Positions 24,601 to 37,990 of a stretch of DNA of 64,000 nt are shown piece by piece (within the stretch, counting starts at the first letter, position 1; each line of letters opens with the position of its first letter). Source of the stretch: Liolophura sinensis (lineage: Eukaryota; Mollusca; Polyplacophora; Chitonida; Chitonidae). A model generated the notes under the pieces. It had not been told where the DNA came from. It worked only from the letters and a program-made list of their open reading frames with translations, and did no database searches. The translations under genes were made by a program, and so were the position numbers. The DNA is taken from contig NC_088302.1 in the NCBI RefSeq assembly GCF_032854445.1, positions 16,177,338 through 16,241,337 of the forward strand, read 5' to 3'.

Positions 24601-27600
24601 AGTACTGTTGGGATACTTATATTTGGTAAGATGATGGAAGGAGGTCACATAACCAGTTAGGGCAAAGAAGCTTTCATACATTAAAAGTAGAAGCAAGTGC
24701 AGGCATTTTTCAGGAATGCTAAGGGTAGAGCTGCTCTGCGACACTCAAGAATTTTATATTTAGTGTATGTCAAGACAACACCTTTGTGTGCCAGAATATG
24801 CACTATTTTGTGTCAGAGTTCAACCAGACTTACAAAACGTGTCTTTTTTTTCTCTCCTCTTCTCTACCTCAGCCAAGGTTTGGCAGACAGCACTGTGGTT
24901 GCCAAAGTCAATGATGTCTTGTGGGATCTGGACAGGCCTTTTGAGAAAGATTCCACCTTGAAACTCGTCAAGTTTGATGACCCAGAAGGTGTGACTTCTG
25001 TTCTTTGTTGACTAATGTTCAGTTTCACTGCGTAAACTGCTTGTAAAGTACATGCAGCTCTTATGTGTCAGAGTTAAGTGTCCTCACTAGGTGAGCGAGT
25101 TATTGGCTTCAGCTGTAAGTCTGCTTGACCAGTGAGCTCATAGATTTGAATCCAACATTCCAGTCACCCCCATCATATGTATGGAGAAATTTATAATTCT
25201 TCTGTGTGATCTTACTGATTCATTACTTTATGAGAAATCTTACCTTTCACTCAGTTACAAATTTGCAATTCTTCTGTTGATTTTGTTTCTTTCAAAGTAC
25301 TGATATGTAATAAAGAATGCTTAATTTTTATTCCTGTGTTGATATTATTATTGTTTTCAGGACAGTATGTGTTCTGGCATTCTAGTGCTCACATGTTGGG
25401 GGAAGCTATGGAGCGACATTATGGAGGACATCTATGCTACGGACCACCCATAGACAATGGCTTTTACTACGATATGTGGGTGGAGGATAGGTATGTAGGT
25501 TGTAAATATCATTTTAAGATCTTTATGTGCTTCTGAAAGTGCATTTTAGCGTGTCAGACTTCACATCAATTAGAGTATGTCGTAAACTCTCTTTGTACTG
25601 ATGGCCCGTATAGTACAGTTGGTAGAGCCTCCACTTCAGGAGCGGTAGATCCAGGATCAATCCTTGATCGAGTCACACCTAAGACTCTAAAAGAAGAAGT
25701 CGTAACTTCCTCGCTTGGCTTTCAGCATGAAGGGGATAGTGCAACCGCTGGTTGACCCGTATCAGTATAATGTCTCTTGCGGTGCGGCACTAGATAAAAA
25801 AGCGATGGAAATGTGTCTTGCAACAAGGAGGCACATTACATACACCCTAAGGATTCCTTCGTCGTCATGTGACTGAAAAATTGTAAAGTACGACGTTAAG
25901 CCCCAAGCACTCACTCTGTGTAGTGAAGTAGGAGTGATGGCCCTTGATACACCTGAAATAGACATAATTTGTTTATGAGCGCAAAGATATTTACCCCTGC
26001 TGTTGCTTCTTAATTCTTAAATAAATTTCCCAATGACAGAGGTATCTGTAATTAAATGTCTTGGTTATTAATGTAACATTTGCATGATTTCAGGCAAGTA
26101 TCCAGTAACGATTTTCCTGCTCTGGAAACCATTGTGAAAAGCATTGTTAAAGAGAAACAAACTTTTGACAGGCTTGAGGTTAAAAAAGAGGATTTGCTGG
26201 AAATGTTCAAGGTATGCGTTAGACCAGTGGAAGAATTTTTGTATATTAATTTATGAACGGTTTATTTCGATTTTGTCTTGTGCCTTAATGTATGTTGTAC
26301 CTACTGTTGTATACGTCTTAATTTGTGCCAATTATTGTTGATCCAGCATTAATCAGTGTTTAAGGGACACAGAATCGATGCTGATTGGCTGACAGTGGAC
26401 ATAGGATTCCGTGGGTTAAAGCCAGCAGAGATGATCACACTTGAGTAAATGCACCGCACCTAAAATTCAGCTTAGGCTAAGTATTGCCTGAGCTTGCCTA
26501 TCTCTCTCATCGGCCAATTAGAATTGATTCTGTATCTCTTTAAGCAAAGTATAAGCATATTGAGTGAAATCTAAAGGTCACAAAATCATAAGCCGAGGTG
26601 TGGTCAGAAACTATTTTTTTACTGAGTAAAGTTTTTTAATTCGTGAATACAAAAAGTATGTTATGGTATTTGTGCATTTTTTTTGTAGTACAACAAGTTC
26701 AAGCAGAGGATATTGAATGAAAAAGTGACCACTCCAACCACCACAATATACAAGTAAGCCTCTTTGTGTAGAGTTCTTGTTATGTAATCTAGTCATGCTC
26801 AGGGTATTTTACTCTTATCTTTATGTGACTTTCATGTTAGGTGATATCTGCTGTAGAGCAAGATTTGCATGTGTGTGTTCTTTCATTTTGAAGAAATTTC
26901 TTGCTGAAAGGCATTATTTTGCAATGCATGAACTGTATCCCCTTATCTGCTTGTCATATTAAAACATGGCTTGATGAAAGAGTAAAGGGGGATAATATAA
27001 TGATGCTCCTTACAAAGGGAAGCAAATCTTCTAACTCCTGCATCAAGGATGCGCTCTGCAGTATACCCACTTAATTAAGAATACAAGTGATTTCATCATT
27101 CTAATGAATAGGCATGTCTAGTGTTATATTCCTGGCGTAAAATCAAGTGAATCAAACATGTCGGTGAAACACAAGAAATCAACAGTGAAGAGAACATAAC
27201 TTTTAACGGTTACTGCCCCATCAGCTGATCATTGTTTTCATTTTTATTGTCTTTTTAGATGTGGTCCTTTGATAGATCTTTGTCGTGGTCCACACGTTAA
27301 AAACACTGGAAAGATCAAAGCTTTTTCAGTTACCAAGGTGAGTCAGTGAAGTTGGTCTGAAAATTTTCCTTTAACGTTCCTTGTTCATGTTTGGTTCTAA
27401 CCACCAACATTTGACAAGTTACACTAACTAATCTTTTTCATGTATGACATGTCATGCTTGTGGGAGACAAGTGGTCTCCAGCAAAAACTTCATGTAAGGT
27501 GCATTCCATTCGTTGATCTGACCGTTACTGGTGGCAGATTCAGTGGCCATCGGAGAACACCGTGTGGCATCTTAATGTTCCAAAAGTTGTGTCAACTCCT

Positions 27601-30600
27601 ATGAGTTCAGACGCTACAATACACACCTCCGACTCCATCAATGTCAGACTCGGTGGCGGTAATGTTACCACTGGTCTCCTCTATTGGCCAATGGAATGAC
27701 ACGTCAATGGCCACTACCGCCTCCAGTGACCACTGTGGAGCGAATGGAACAGATTCCTTGAGAGCTTTGGAAGTATGCGGTGTATGGCATAAGTTTATTT
27801 CACACAAGACGTAGAAGTGCAAGCGAAAAAAAAAAATAGTCGCTGCGCATCGATGTGTTAAGGGGTGTTAAGTCATTTTGAGGCAAAATTGGCTTGGTAG
27901 AGATTTATTGCGAAACACCAACAACGTAGGCTACATCAGTTGGCTGTTTGACGTTTTTCGCTATCATCGATATTGTCTGATAACAGGATGACTCTTCACT
28001 GCCTCTTTGTTTAAATAAAAGCACAGCGATCACCATTCATAGCACTGCTTATTGGTGTTTTTATAATGTTGTGTGAAAGAATGCATATGCAGTTGCTTTG
28101 AAACAAGGAAATATACACTTGTCAGTGATTGGCTAAAAAGTACCCTGGCGGAAGTATGCAATGCCATTGGCTGTCAAAAGACTAGGCTTCTGAAGACTTT
28201 TATATGCAGAGTAAAGGCAGGGTTGATTACGAAGCCTGTGGCAAGTATCGACCTTGTTGACAGGAAGATGGTTTTTCATTACTCTGCATAATCCAGTATG
28301 GCCACTGTAGGCCGTCTTGATTTTCTTGGCAGACCCAGGGGTTTTTGTGAACAGCATATATTAAACAGTTTCCTAGTTCATACTTACGCAGTATGTTGAG
28401 GTCAGGCAAGAAAATTGTTGGATTGACTTTGGTTAAGTAATCCAGTATTGCTGTTGTCAGCTTTCTTGGATTTCATGGGCGTCACACCTTTTCTCAAGAA
28501 GTCATTAGCACATGTAATACATGTACTGAGAAAGGCAACAGACCCAGTTACACAGTGGTTAGGAACCTGTCAAGTAGGCAGCTTGTTTAGAATACAATTG
28601 TTGATGTGTTTACAGAATTCAGCCACCTATTGGGAAGGCAAAGCAGACGCAGAAAGTCTGCAGAGAGTTTATGGTATCTCATTCCCTGATCCAAAACAGA
28701 TGAAAGAATGGAAACATTTCCAAGAAGAGGCTGCAAAAAGAGATCATCGTAAAATTGGCAGAGTAAGTAAATAAACATGGTTAGGCCTGAGCTTTCTGTT
28801 TGTGAAGAGAGGAGGTTTGTACTATGTATAATATAATAGACGTTTTATGTTTTAAGAACATTGCCAAATAAAACGTTTTATGCTAAGGTAAAGTTTGTTG
28901 AAGCAGTAGCTAAATATGTATTGGTGTGTTAAAAATTAAAATTGAGATGGGGTATATAAGTAAGTCATTTTTGAGAAGTCTAATTCTTCAACCTTTTCAA
29001 CGGCCTCTGCATCCAGTATTTGAAACATTCTGATTTATTCATGAATAAATCAAAAATGAACATTTTAACCATAAAAGTAATAATTAGAACATGAATTGGA
29101 CTGACAATATTGAGTGTGAGAATTTAATCATTATTTAACATGTTTGTACATTGTCATTGTTATCGTCATATATTTTGAATATGTTTGTATGCACATCTGT
29201 TATATTCTTTAATTGTTATTTTTTTCAGGAGCAGGAGCTGTTTTTCTTCCATGAGCTGAGTCCTGGGAGCTGTTTTTTCCTGCCTAAGGGAGCTCATATA
29301 TACAACACACTTGTGGCTCTTATGAGAGTGAGTTCTGTATTCCTCTTTGGCCTTATGTGGGAAGGTCTTCTAGCAACCTGGGGATGGTCTTCAGTTTCCC
29401 GAGGCCGGTTTTCTCCCACCATAATGTTGGCCGGCGTCGTATAAGTGAAATATGCTTGAGTACGGTGTAAAACACCAATTAAATACACAAAAAAATATGA
29501 GAGTGAGTTTAATAGGATGTATTAGGTGAATGGTCAAAGCCAGTTCCCACTGTTCAGCTTTAAGATGTCAGGTTTATCAGTCCCCCAGGCAGAAAGCTGA
29601 AAATGTAGCTACCATCGCTGTTAGTGGTGTATTCCTGAAACAGTATAAAACGCCAAGTTAGTTAATTTTTGTATTCATATAAAGGGGAAAGGTCAAGATT
29701 TCGTTCACTTAAAAGTTTAATTTCACATGTTATAGATCACTATTATTACTACATTTTGATATTTTAAACTTGGAAGAAATGATGTCAGAAACAAAACATT
29801 TTCATGACTTTGCAATCTGAGCCTAGCACAATCAGGTCATAGTACATGACATGATAGTCAACATTTAACATTCATACAACAAAAGAACATTGCTTATCCT
29901 GTTCAAATACACAACATCATAATGTTGTCAAAATATAAATACATGTAATAAAAAAGAGTATTGCAAAATGAATGTTGGTCACCATAAATATTGTAACTGT
30001 GAATGGTGGAAATGATAAACCATTTCACAATTCGCATATCTTGGGTTGTCATTTCTACTTTTCACACAAACAATATTTATGTTATTCAGCCGTCACTGTG
30101 CAGTATCCTTCATAAATTTGCCAAGAAGATATGTACTTTTTTGTCACCTTCACTGCTACTCTGGCGGGGAAAACGCAGGCTTTAACTTTTCCATAACGTG
30201 TTGTCTAATCTAACTAATTTCTGTTTTGCCTTTTTTCTTTTGCAGAACGAGTACTGGAAGAGAGGATTTAAGGAGGTTGTGTCTCCCAATATATATAACA
30301 GTAAATTGTGGGAGACTTCTGGTCACTGGCAACATTACTCAGTAAGTGGATTGACATGTGATCTCAGCGGTAACACTAAAAAGGTGTTTTTTTCAGTGGA
30401 TAAGAATGGAACTATTTCTTTCTCTCTAAATTATTGTTCATAGGTTATATCCACGGAAAGTGTTTTTTAGTCAAATACATGTATATGAGCTTTGAAGGTA
30501 TTTTAACTAGTACTGTAAAGTTCAGCATTTTCAAGTGACACATTTTGTTTGATTCTGATTGACTCATCCACCTTATAGGGTCACATAACAGTTTTCTGTG

Positions 30601-33600
30601 AAGTTTGATTAATTTCCTATCAGAAAAACTTACGCGTCGGCATCAAAATTATCATTTAAGGCATTTATCTGCTCCTGAAAGTTAATGTTTATGTACCAAA
30701 CTTCAGGAGAAATACAACGTTTACATCCTGTGACAGCATCAGTATGGTGGTGAAAACAACAATCAAGTGGTATAAGTAAATATTTCAGTAATTCATATAA
30801 AGTATTGATCTAAAGAGGAAATAGTGAGCTGTTTTTTTTTTTTTTTATTTCAGGACAATATGTTCTCATTTGAAGTGGAGAAAGAGATTTATGCGCTGAA
30901 ACCCATGAACTGTCCTGGACATTGGTGAGTAGACTTTTATCTGATATATGGAGATTTTACAAACATAGAATTGACAAAAACACGACGAGAAAGGCTACTC
31001 TCTTTATGGAAAAGTATCAGATGTTACATGGTCTGAAAGGTTAAAAAAAACCTGTGTTGATATTAAAATCAAGTCTAATCCACACATTAGAGTATCAGGG
31101 GTTAGAAATTAATAGAAGATTTGGGGAGAAAAAACAGACCACAGTGTTAGAAGTCACTTCGAACTTATGAAATAATTACAAGTGTGACTATAAATCATAT
31201 GGCCAATAAATAAAGTTTAGTGGTAGCCTGTCCGCAGGAGATAACACCTTAGTATCTTGTCATGTTTGTCAGCCTAATGTTTGACCACCGACCACGCTCA
31301 TGGAGGGAGTTACCTCTCCGCCTGGCAGATTTTGGGGTGTTGCACAGAAATGAGCTGTCTGGGGCACTGACCGGGTTGACTCGTGTACGGAGATTCCAAC
31401 AGGACGACGCCCACATCTTTTGTAGGCCTGATCAGGTAGGACACAATGGTGGACTGTCATTTCTCCATTCTACACAGATGTATCAGTAGTGCCATCAGTT
31501 AACACCACAAATATCAGTAGTGCCATCAGTTAACACCACAAATATCAGTAGTGCCATTAGTTAACACCACAAATGGCTCATTAAACAATCTTTGTGAAGC
31601 CAAAGTGAGCAACATGACGTCCTGTCTTAGGTTTTGTTCTTTTTATTTTTGGAAGCAATGGTTGGCGGGGGTGGGGATGGAATGGGGCAGGTTGGGATTT
31701 TGGACATTCAGATTCTACATGTAGCTTTTCCAGCTTCATCTTACCAGCTTTTCACAACCGAAATGTCGGTTTTACTTCAGGGTTTCAGTGCAACTTTATT
31801 TGTTAGGTGCAGCTTTTCACTACGGTATTGAAAATAATGGCTGTGGTGCCATGCACATTATAGGCAAATGTCGTTATAGGAAAATGTTTTCTGATAGTTT
31901 TTTTCTTTGTGTTCTGTGTGATGCTTGTAGTCTTGCAAAGCCCTTAGCCGTTGAGCATCTGTTGTGAAGATCTTATTCCTTTGATCGTTATACATGAGAT
32001 TTCATTTATTTATTTATTTATGTGATTGGTGTTTTACGCCGTACTCAAGAATATTTCACTTGCGCGACGGCAGCCAGCATTATGGTGGGAGCAAACAGGG
32101 CAGAGCCTGGGGGAAACCCACAACCATCTGCAGGTTGCTGACAGACCTTCCCACTTACAGCCGGAGAGGAAGCCAGCATGAGCTGGACTTAAACTCACAG
32201 CGACCGCATTGGTGAGAGGCTCCTGGGTTATTACGCTTCGCTAGCACGCTAACTGACTGAGCCACGGAGCCCCCCCATGAGATTTCAGTTTGTGACTCAT
32301 AGTTGTTCTAGGATGTAGATGTAGGTGACTAAATCATTTATGAAGCAGTCATGCGTAAGCTCAATAATTCAAGTATTTATTAATCCTTAAATGCAACAAG
32401 ATCCAGTGGTAATTGTCCCAGATGTAAGACATTAGCCTATAGTCACTTGTGTATCAGATGCTTTTCTAATTGAAGCAAGTGGTTACAAATCACCCCTTTC
32501 CTTGCCTCTTTGAGTCTTACCGAAATTCTGATCCTCATCTGTCTTTTTGTTTCAGATAAAACAGGAGATTCTGGGGTGTCTGGAATTCCTAAAGTGTGTG
32601 TATGGTGTGTTTGGATTCACTTTTAAACTGGTGCTGTCTACTAGACCTGAGAAATACCTGGGGGAGATAGAAGTGTGGGACAGGGCGGAAAAGGTGAGTT
32701 AAGAAGAGACAGAAAAGCTTCAGTGGGTCAGAAGACTGACGGTCGGCTCCATGATGTCATTTCCTGTGGACATTGCACAAAGAGACCATAAATCTTGGTT
32801 GATTGTAAATCATGATCACAGTTGTAGCCATAACTTACAATTGACACCCTCTTGCTCAAAGGGATACAAAGCTATAATAGTTCTAACTTACAATCAAAAA
32901 TTACGATTACGATATGGTATCCCCACATTGCAAATATTTACAATCGTCTCAAATTAATGTTAAGAACAAATACTCGTTTTAGGTGAATTGTATGTCAGTA
33001 ATCTTCAACTCGGTTCGCAGAGATGTACAGTTTGATTGTCTCATAAACATGTTATGAGAATTTTTGTCACGTTGTTGTTAGCTGCTGAATCATTATAAGG
33101 TAGAACTTGAAGTCAAGGAAACGTCATTGACAGATACATTTTCCATTTGTTCAGATCAGCATTATGTTTGAGTCAAATTGGGCCTACAATCGTGATCTGA
33201 TCAAATGAATTCATTCATTTATACACCGTGTAATTCATGACTCTGGCTGTTCACAGATCGTTGGGTATTTATTACGTGAATGTTTCTTTTTTTTTTACTC
33301 CTAGCAATTGCAAGAGAGTCTGGATGAATCTGGGCAACAGTGGGAGTTGAACCCTGGTGATGGAGCCTTCTACGGACCAAAGGTGAGGTGATAAAAACAA
33401 TTCCTTGTTAAGATTTAGCTAGAGCTAGGGAACGCGAAAATTTGCATATTAGGGATGGGGGGAACCACACCTTAGCTTGTTGTCCAGTTTTAGCATACAT
33501 GGAGACAGGTAGAAGCTCTTTTTTTATCCAAGTCCTGAGCAACAATACAACTGAAGCAATTATTTCATGTAAAGTTGGACAATTTGTTCATGTAACAGTT

Positions 33601-36600
33601 GTTTTTGGAAAAATTCCATTTTCCACATTGACTGATCATCTGTATACTGTGCCATGTAATTTACGCATTCGTTAAGATTTACGTACGATTTATTGACAAC
33701 TTACTATTGACTTTAAAGAGATTCTTGAATAAGAAAATTCCGTATTGTGGGAATTTTCACAGCCTTCTACCTTTGCGCTGATTGATTGACTTTCACAGCC
33801 TTCTACCTTTGCGCTGATTGATTGACTTTCACAGCCTGCTACCTTTGCGCTGATTGATTGACTTTCACAGCCTTCTACCTTTGCGCTGATTGATTGACTT
33901 TCACATTTGTTGAATTGGTCATGTCACTATTGTACATCCATGTTTTGGATTTCTTGTTATTTTCCTTGTAGATTGACATCACTGTCCATGATGCGTTGAA
34001 GCGTCTTCATCAGTGCGCCACCATTCAGCTAGACTTTCAGCTCCCCGAGCGCTTCAATCTGAATTACAACACGTAAGTAACACCTGCCAAAATTTTGTGT
34101 CCTGTAAACACCTGAACATTCTCTCAAAACTATTTGTAATAATGCTTTTTAGGGATGATGTAATTATAATAAATCCAGGACAGGAGAGATTGTGATGTTA
34201 TATGTTAAAAGGTTATATGTTCAAATCCAGCTTAGGTTGATTTGTCTCTCTTGATAAAATAGCCAAACGAAAGCAGATAAAATCTGTGTGGCGTTATATA
34301 TATGTGTATGCATGTGGCAGTTTTGTCAAGCTGTGTGGTGATGTGGCATTCAACTATAATCATTCATTCCGACTGCAAAGTGTCGCGGTTTCCAGTGGTT
34401 GAAATATTGCCTATGTGGCTTTAAGCCATGATGATTCATTTGATTTATTCTTTCTATCGCTCGTTTCTTCTACATGTACACGGGTGTAGTACAGTTTTCA
34501 TGGAAAACTGAGTGACCTTATTGTCCTGTTTCTTGTGTCACACAGTGCTGGTGAGTCGGGAGAGAAGAAACGTCCTGTGATCATCCACAGAGCTATCCTT
34601 GGGTCTGTGGAGAGACTGATTGCTATCCTGTGTGAGCACTACGGCGGTAAATGGTGAGTCAAACCATCTAGTCTCGTGTTTATTCTATATATTCACTCAA
34701 ACAGGTGCATTATGAATGGCAAATAAAAGTTATTTGCTCTTAGTGCTGATCCTTTGTTGGACATAATCCATAACACAACCCTCTCAGAGAACACAGGGCA
34801 TGTCTGTCAGGATTTTTTTTTATGCTGGGTAATGAAAGAGTGATATAAAAGAAAATAACATCTAAACATTCAGAGTAGAAATCTTTTTTTGGAGTGTCAG
34901 TCAGGTTAAGTCAAATGAACATACATGTACATTGCATTTTAATGATGAATGTATAAATGTGTTAATTAGTGCAATGTGGTGGCATGACGGGAATAATTTG
35001 AAAAACCCATCAAGCAGTTTTGCCTAAATTATTGTACTGCCTGTTTTTGAATACATTTGTTATAGTTAAAAAAAGTTACATAAATGCATAAATTTAAAAA
35101 TTACCTGGGGATGTTCGAAAGAGTTTTAGAATTTTGGGCAAATTAATGTGATTATGAATGTGTCTATTTTTAAGAATTTTCTGTGTGATTTACTTGTAGG
35201 CCATTCTGGCTGTCTCCCCGTCAGGCCATTGTGGTGCCTGTGGCACCGCCCTTTGATGAATACGCTCAGCAGGTAAGCCAACTTGGATCTGGGCACATAT
35301 GTGGGATATGTAGGTGCCATGGATACCTAAATGAGCTGTACGCTGTGGGAGTGTAATCATGGACTTGGAGATTCCCCAACTTTCAGTCGTCTTAGAGGCA
35401 TAGTCTAACATTTGTTAAAAATCACTTGTCTTCCACCAGTACAACTGTACTTCACACATGGGAAAACTTGTGACTAACATGCCGAAGTGAGCACCTGGGT
35501 GCTTGTTTCCTCCACTGGTAAAACTGAGACGAGGGAGTTATTATGTCACCACAGCACAGTGGCCCAGGAGCCTCTCACCAATGCAGTTGCTGTGAGTTCA
35601 AGTCCAGCTCATGCTAGCTTCCTCTCCGGCCATACATTTAAAGGTTGTGGGTGAAGTTTTGTTGAATAGAGCATAAAACAACAATCAAATAAGTAAATAA
35701 ATAAATATATATAAAATGGAAAAAAATGTCTTGAGTGTGGCATTGAACAACGGTCAAAGAATAAGCTATCCTATGTAACATCAATGAATCAGTCATTTTG
35801 ACAAAATGGCTGCCCATACCTAAGACCCAGAGTAACTTGTCTTGTGTAGGCCTAAAACCATCTGCTATAGAAAAGGAATTTAAATACCGGCTGAATGAGG
35901 TGATTTGAATCAGGTTAGACTGAGAGATCAGATGATGCATTCTGCAAGTCCTTACATCTGTTATTCTTACCTGACTGTGTGATAACTAATCTGTTACAGG
36001 TGCAGAAGCAGGTACACGATGCGGGCTTCCTCTGTGAGGTAGATCTGGATGACAGCACCACCATGAACAAGAAGATCCGCAATGCTCAACTCGCTCAGTA
36101 CAACTTCATTTTCGGTAAGGACATTTGCTGATATTTTAGTCATTTAGCTTAGCAGCTCAGGCAGATTTTGCGAAACACATTTTCCGAATGTAGGTGAAAG
36201 ATGATAACTTCTGTAAATGGTCAGAACTGAATTGCTTGACCATGCTTGATGCCTGTTTTTTTTCTTCGTCTCTTTCTCACACTAATTTCTGTTTTGAGAA
36301 ATGAAAGCCTGATGTTTTCCGAAGCGAAATTCAAATATTTGCCATTCTGTAAAAACTTAGCTCAATTTTCAAACCAGCAGTGATATGTTTTTTTCTTTTC
36401 CACTGTGGAAAAAGTAGTGCTTTCTGTTTGTGTTAAAGAAAACTGCCACGTAGGTCAAAAATTCAAACACAGCTACAATTAATGTTTTGGTCTGGCAAGA
36501 TGAAAATTTGCACACTGATTTACTGCAAAACAGTGTAGCAGCCACACTTAGAGTTCTCCCGTGTTCTCAGTTGGGATTTTAAATTGTTTGCAAATGCGCC

Positions 36601-36953
36601 AAGTTTTGAAATCTTATTTTCTAAAGAAAGTGTGAGATGAGAATTTTGAGCCATTACAAAATGTACTCTTCAATTCAAGAAAACGGTAGTTTATCGTTTT
36701 GTTTTAAGGACAGCTGTACTAAGGTGTTTATTGTCATGGCCGGGTTTGTTTAAAATAACATCTGCTCTTAGTACCACATCCAAATAATCATTTTGTACTT
36801 TCAGTTGTTGGAGAGAAAGAGAAGGCAAACAACACTGCTAATGTCCGTACCAGAGACAACAAAGTTCATGGAGAGCATGCCATTCATCACATCATAGCTC
36901 GATTTAAGGACTTCACCGAGTCCAAGTGTCGAGATGCAGAAGAAAACTTCTAA
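21655..36953 (+). CDS. TARS1: Threonyl-tRNA synthetase, cytosolic type
   Basis: Charges tRNA-Thr with threonine for cytosolic translation. Coding exons: 21655-21711, 22827-22877, 23613-23794, 24873-24988, 25361-25490, 26094-26211, 26689-26753, 27259-27337, 28616-28762, 29229-29327, 30246-30341, 30854-30924, 31273-31435, 32556-32693, 33305-33382, 33972-34072, 34546-34653, 35200-35272, 36000-36114, 36805-36953. This gives about 711 residues, near the 723 of human TARS1. In order: Lys-rich N-terminal extension (about 1-60); TGS domain from [10 protein letters not shown]; editing domain with HSSAH (about 142-146) and CRGPH (about 248-252); catalytic core with zinc ligands in MNCPGH, DDAHIF and HRAILGS, and motif 2 around [13 protein letters not shown]; anticodon-binding domain from about 600. 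All catalytic and editing residues I know are kept. The start follows an in-frame TAA (21643). Exon 1 is the least certain exon: it needs a GC donor (cag|gcatga). The lysine-rich extension argues against a mitochondrial form. Confidence 0.96.
22234..22300. repeat. Short direct duplication in TARS intron 1
   Basis: About 27 bp (gaaagtttctcacaggctta gaatca) occurs twice, at about 22240 and 22273. The 75-codon open frame that follows has no recognised similarity and is not joined to the gene. Confidence 0.7.
25601..25917 (+). mobile_element. Second tRNA-derived SINE family, full-length copy
   Basis: The head is tRNA-like: A box tagtacagttggtagagcct, B box gatccaggatcaatcc. The body includes cttcctcgcttggctttcag, a conserved aggattccttcgtcgtcatg, and a 3' end of gtacgacgttaagccccaag followed by cactcact. 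It lies in the intron after TARS exon 5. Confidence 0.85.
26360..26543. mobile_element. Small inverted-repeat element flanked by TTAA
   Basis: The left arm gggacacagaatcgatgctg attggc pairs with the complement of the right arm (agatacagaatcaattctaa ttggc). TTAA lies at 26360-26363 and 26540-26543, the duplication typical of piggyBac-type insertion. Body of 176 bp, with no coding capacity. Lies in the intron after TARS exon 6. Confidence 0.65.
27490..27765. mobile_element. Possible small inverted-repeat element
   Basis: attccattcgttgatctgac on the left and the complement of gtgaccactgtggagcgaatggaa on the right share a ttccattcg core in inverted orientation. The body is GC-richer than the intron around it (TARS intron after exon 8). 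The arms are imperfect and the duplication is not resolved. Confidence 0.35.
28978..29040. repeat. Dispersed repeat arm (ctaattcttcaacc family)
   Basis: taattcttcaaccttttcaa, cggcctctgcatccagtatt and tgaaacattctga match a segment at 60183-60245 closely and the arm of the inverted-repeat element at 62286 over its first 20 bases. Only one end is visible here. Confidence 0.5.
29335..29495 (+). mobile_element. V-SINE-like insertion at a TARS splice donor
   Basis: A 5'-truncated copy from tcctctttggcc through cttgagtacggtgtaaaaca to an A-rich tail. It is flanked by an exact 14-bp direct repeat, tatgagagtgagtt, at 29321-29334 and 29496-29509. The left repeat is the end of TARS exon 10 plus its GTGAGT donor, so the target duplication created a second copy of that 5' splice site beyond the SINE. 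Confidence 0.92.
31481..31573. repeat. Tandem repeat, 31 bp x 3
   Basis: Three nearly identical units of tatcagtagtgccatcagtt aacaccacaaa in the intron after TARS exon 13. Confidence 0.9.
32005..32275 (-). mobile_element. Full-length V-SINE-like copy with target duplication
   Basis: 271 bp, the best reference copy in the window. On the minus strand it has a tRNA-like head (ccgtggctcagtcagttagc), a B box (gtgagtttaagtccagctca), a central V-like domain (gtgggtttcccccaggctct, tttgctcccaccataatgct) and a TAAATAAATAAATAAAT tail. Exact 12-bp duplication catgagatttca at 31993-32004 and 32276-32287. Confidence 0.95.
33754..33907. repeat. Tandem repeat, 36 bp x 4
   Basis: Four almost identical units of tttcacagccttctaccttt gcgctgattgattgac, in the intron just before TARS exon 16. 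Confidence 0.92.
35548..35710 (+). mobile_element. V-SINE-like copy, internally deleted
   Basis: Has ggcccaggagcctctcacca, the B box gtgagttcaagtccagctca, cttcctctccggccatacat, then jumps to aggttgtgggtgaag and a caatcaaataagtaaataaa tail. Most of the central domain is missing. Lies in the intron after TARS exon 18. Confidence 0.85.
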
Positions 36954-37984
36954 TCTGTTAGCTTTTTTGACAATACTGATACTGCACGCTCAGCATTAGA
37001 TATACAATAATCTTTAAAGGTATGGAACTCCTAGTATTACCTTCAATTATACACAAACTGTTAAAATGTAAAATATTTCATTCTACATACATGTGTGTTC
37101 AGTAAGAAAAGAATTCCTAATTTATTGCATCAGCAAACCTTCGATGTGAACTTTAACATATGCCACTAGATATTCCATGTAATTATCTTCGTTAATTATT
37201 TTCACTATTTGTCAAGAAAGACGGTGATCATCCTGACACATTATCAAAGATGTTAACATTTTTATTTTCACTTTTGTTTTTTTCTTTACCTGTATTGTAT
37301 TTTGCTTCTTGTATAAGTACATCTTAGATCTACCTTGTACATTCAATCCAAACACACTGCTGTAGATTTGATATTCATACACATGTATTAAAATATTCAG
37401 AATGTTAGACTTGTGCTGGGACATAAGTGATAAGAGAGCTCGAATTTCGGTCTGCTGTGTACACGAAATGGTCAAGAAACACTTTCTGAAACTTTAAAGG
37501 GTAATGTTGTGATGTTGTGAAAGTGGCCTCAGCTGCCTCCCATGCAATTGTTGAACAGGGTTTTTTGAATTTATTGCGATTGAAAGTTGAATGCTTGTAC
37601 ATGTAAATATAAGCAGTTTATTCAAAACCAAATGAAATGGTGTTTGTTTTCTGGTGAAGATGAAGTAATCTTAGCTGCCTTCTCTCTCAGTACCAGGATT
37701 TCCGGGCCATTAGCTGTTTATGCAGTCTCTTATCTTCTGTTTTAAACTATATTATGATTTCTGATTGTTACAGGGTGTTAGGGGTTCATTGTCAAGTCCA
37801 GTGTTGTGAGAAATTAAGAAAAAAGTCATAAGCATATGTATATAAATGCTCAGTTCATGGTATTTTGGGGGGTTTTATGCCTGCTTATGTAAAACAGCTG
37901 ACATAATCAAGTTTTCGAATGATAAAATAGTGTTTGTTCTGAAGCTGGCTTGTAAAAATAATTGTGCTTTTCACAGTGGTTTTC

Positions 37985-37990
37985 AATAAA
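37985..37990 (+). terminator. Poly(A) signal of the TARS gene
   Basis: AATAAA about 1.03 kb after the stop codon, followed within 30 bases by T/G-rich sequence (agtcttgtttgaag). Earlier A/T-rich variants exist, but this is the first canonical hexamer in a good context. Confidence 0.6.

Noticed and set aside
25610-25665. Possible tRNA gene (A and B boxes)
   Set aside because: The boxes are followed by a SINE body and tail shared with other copies, and no complete cloverleaf forms.
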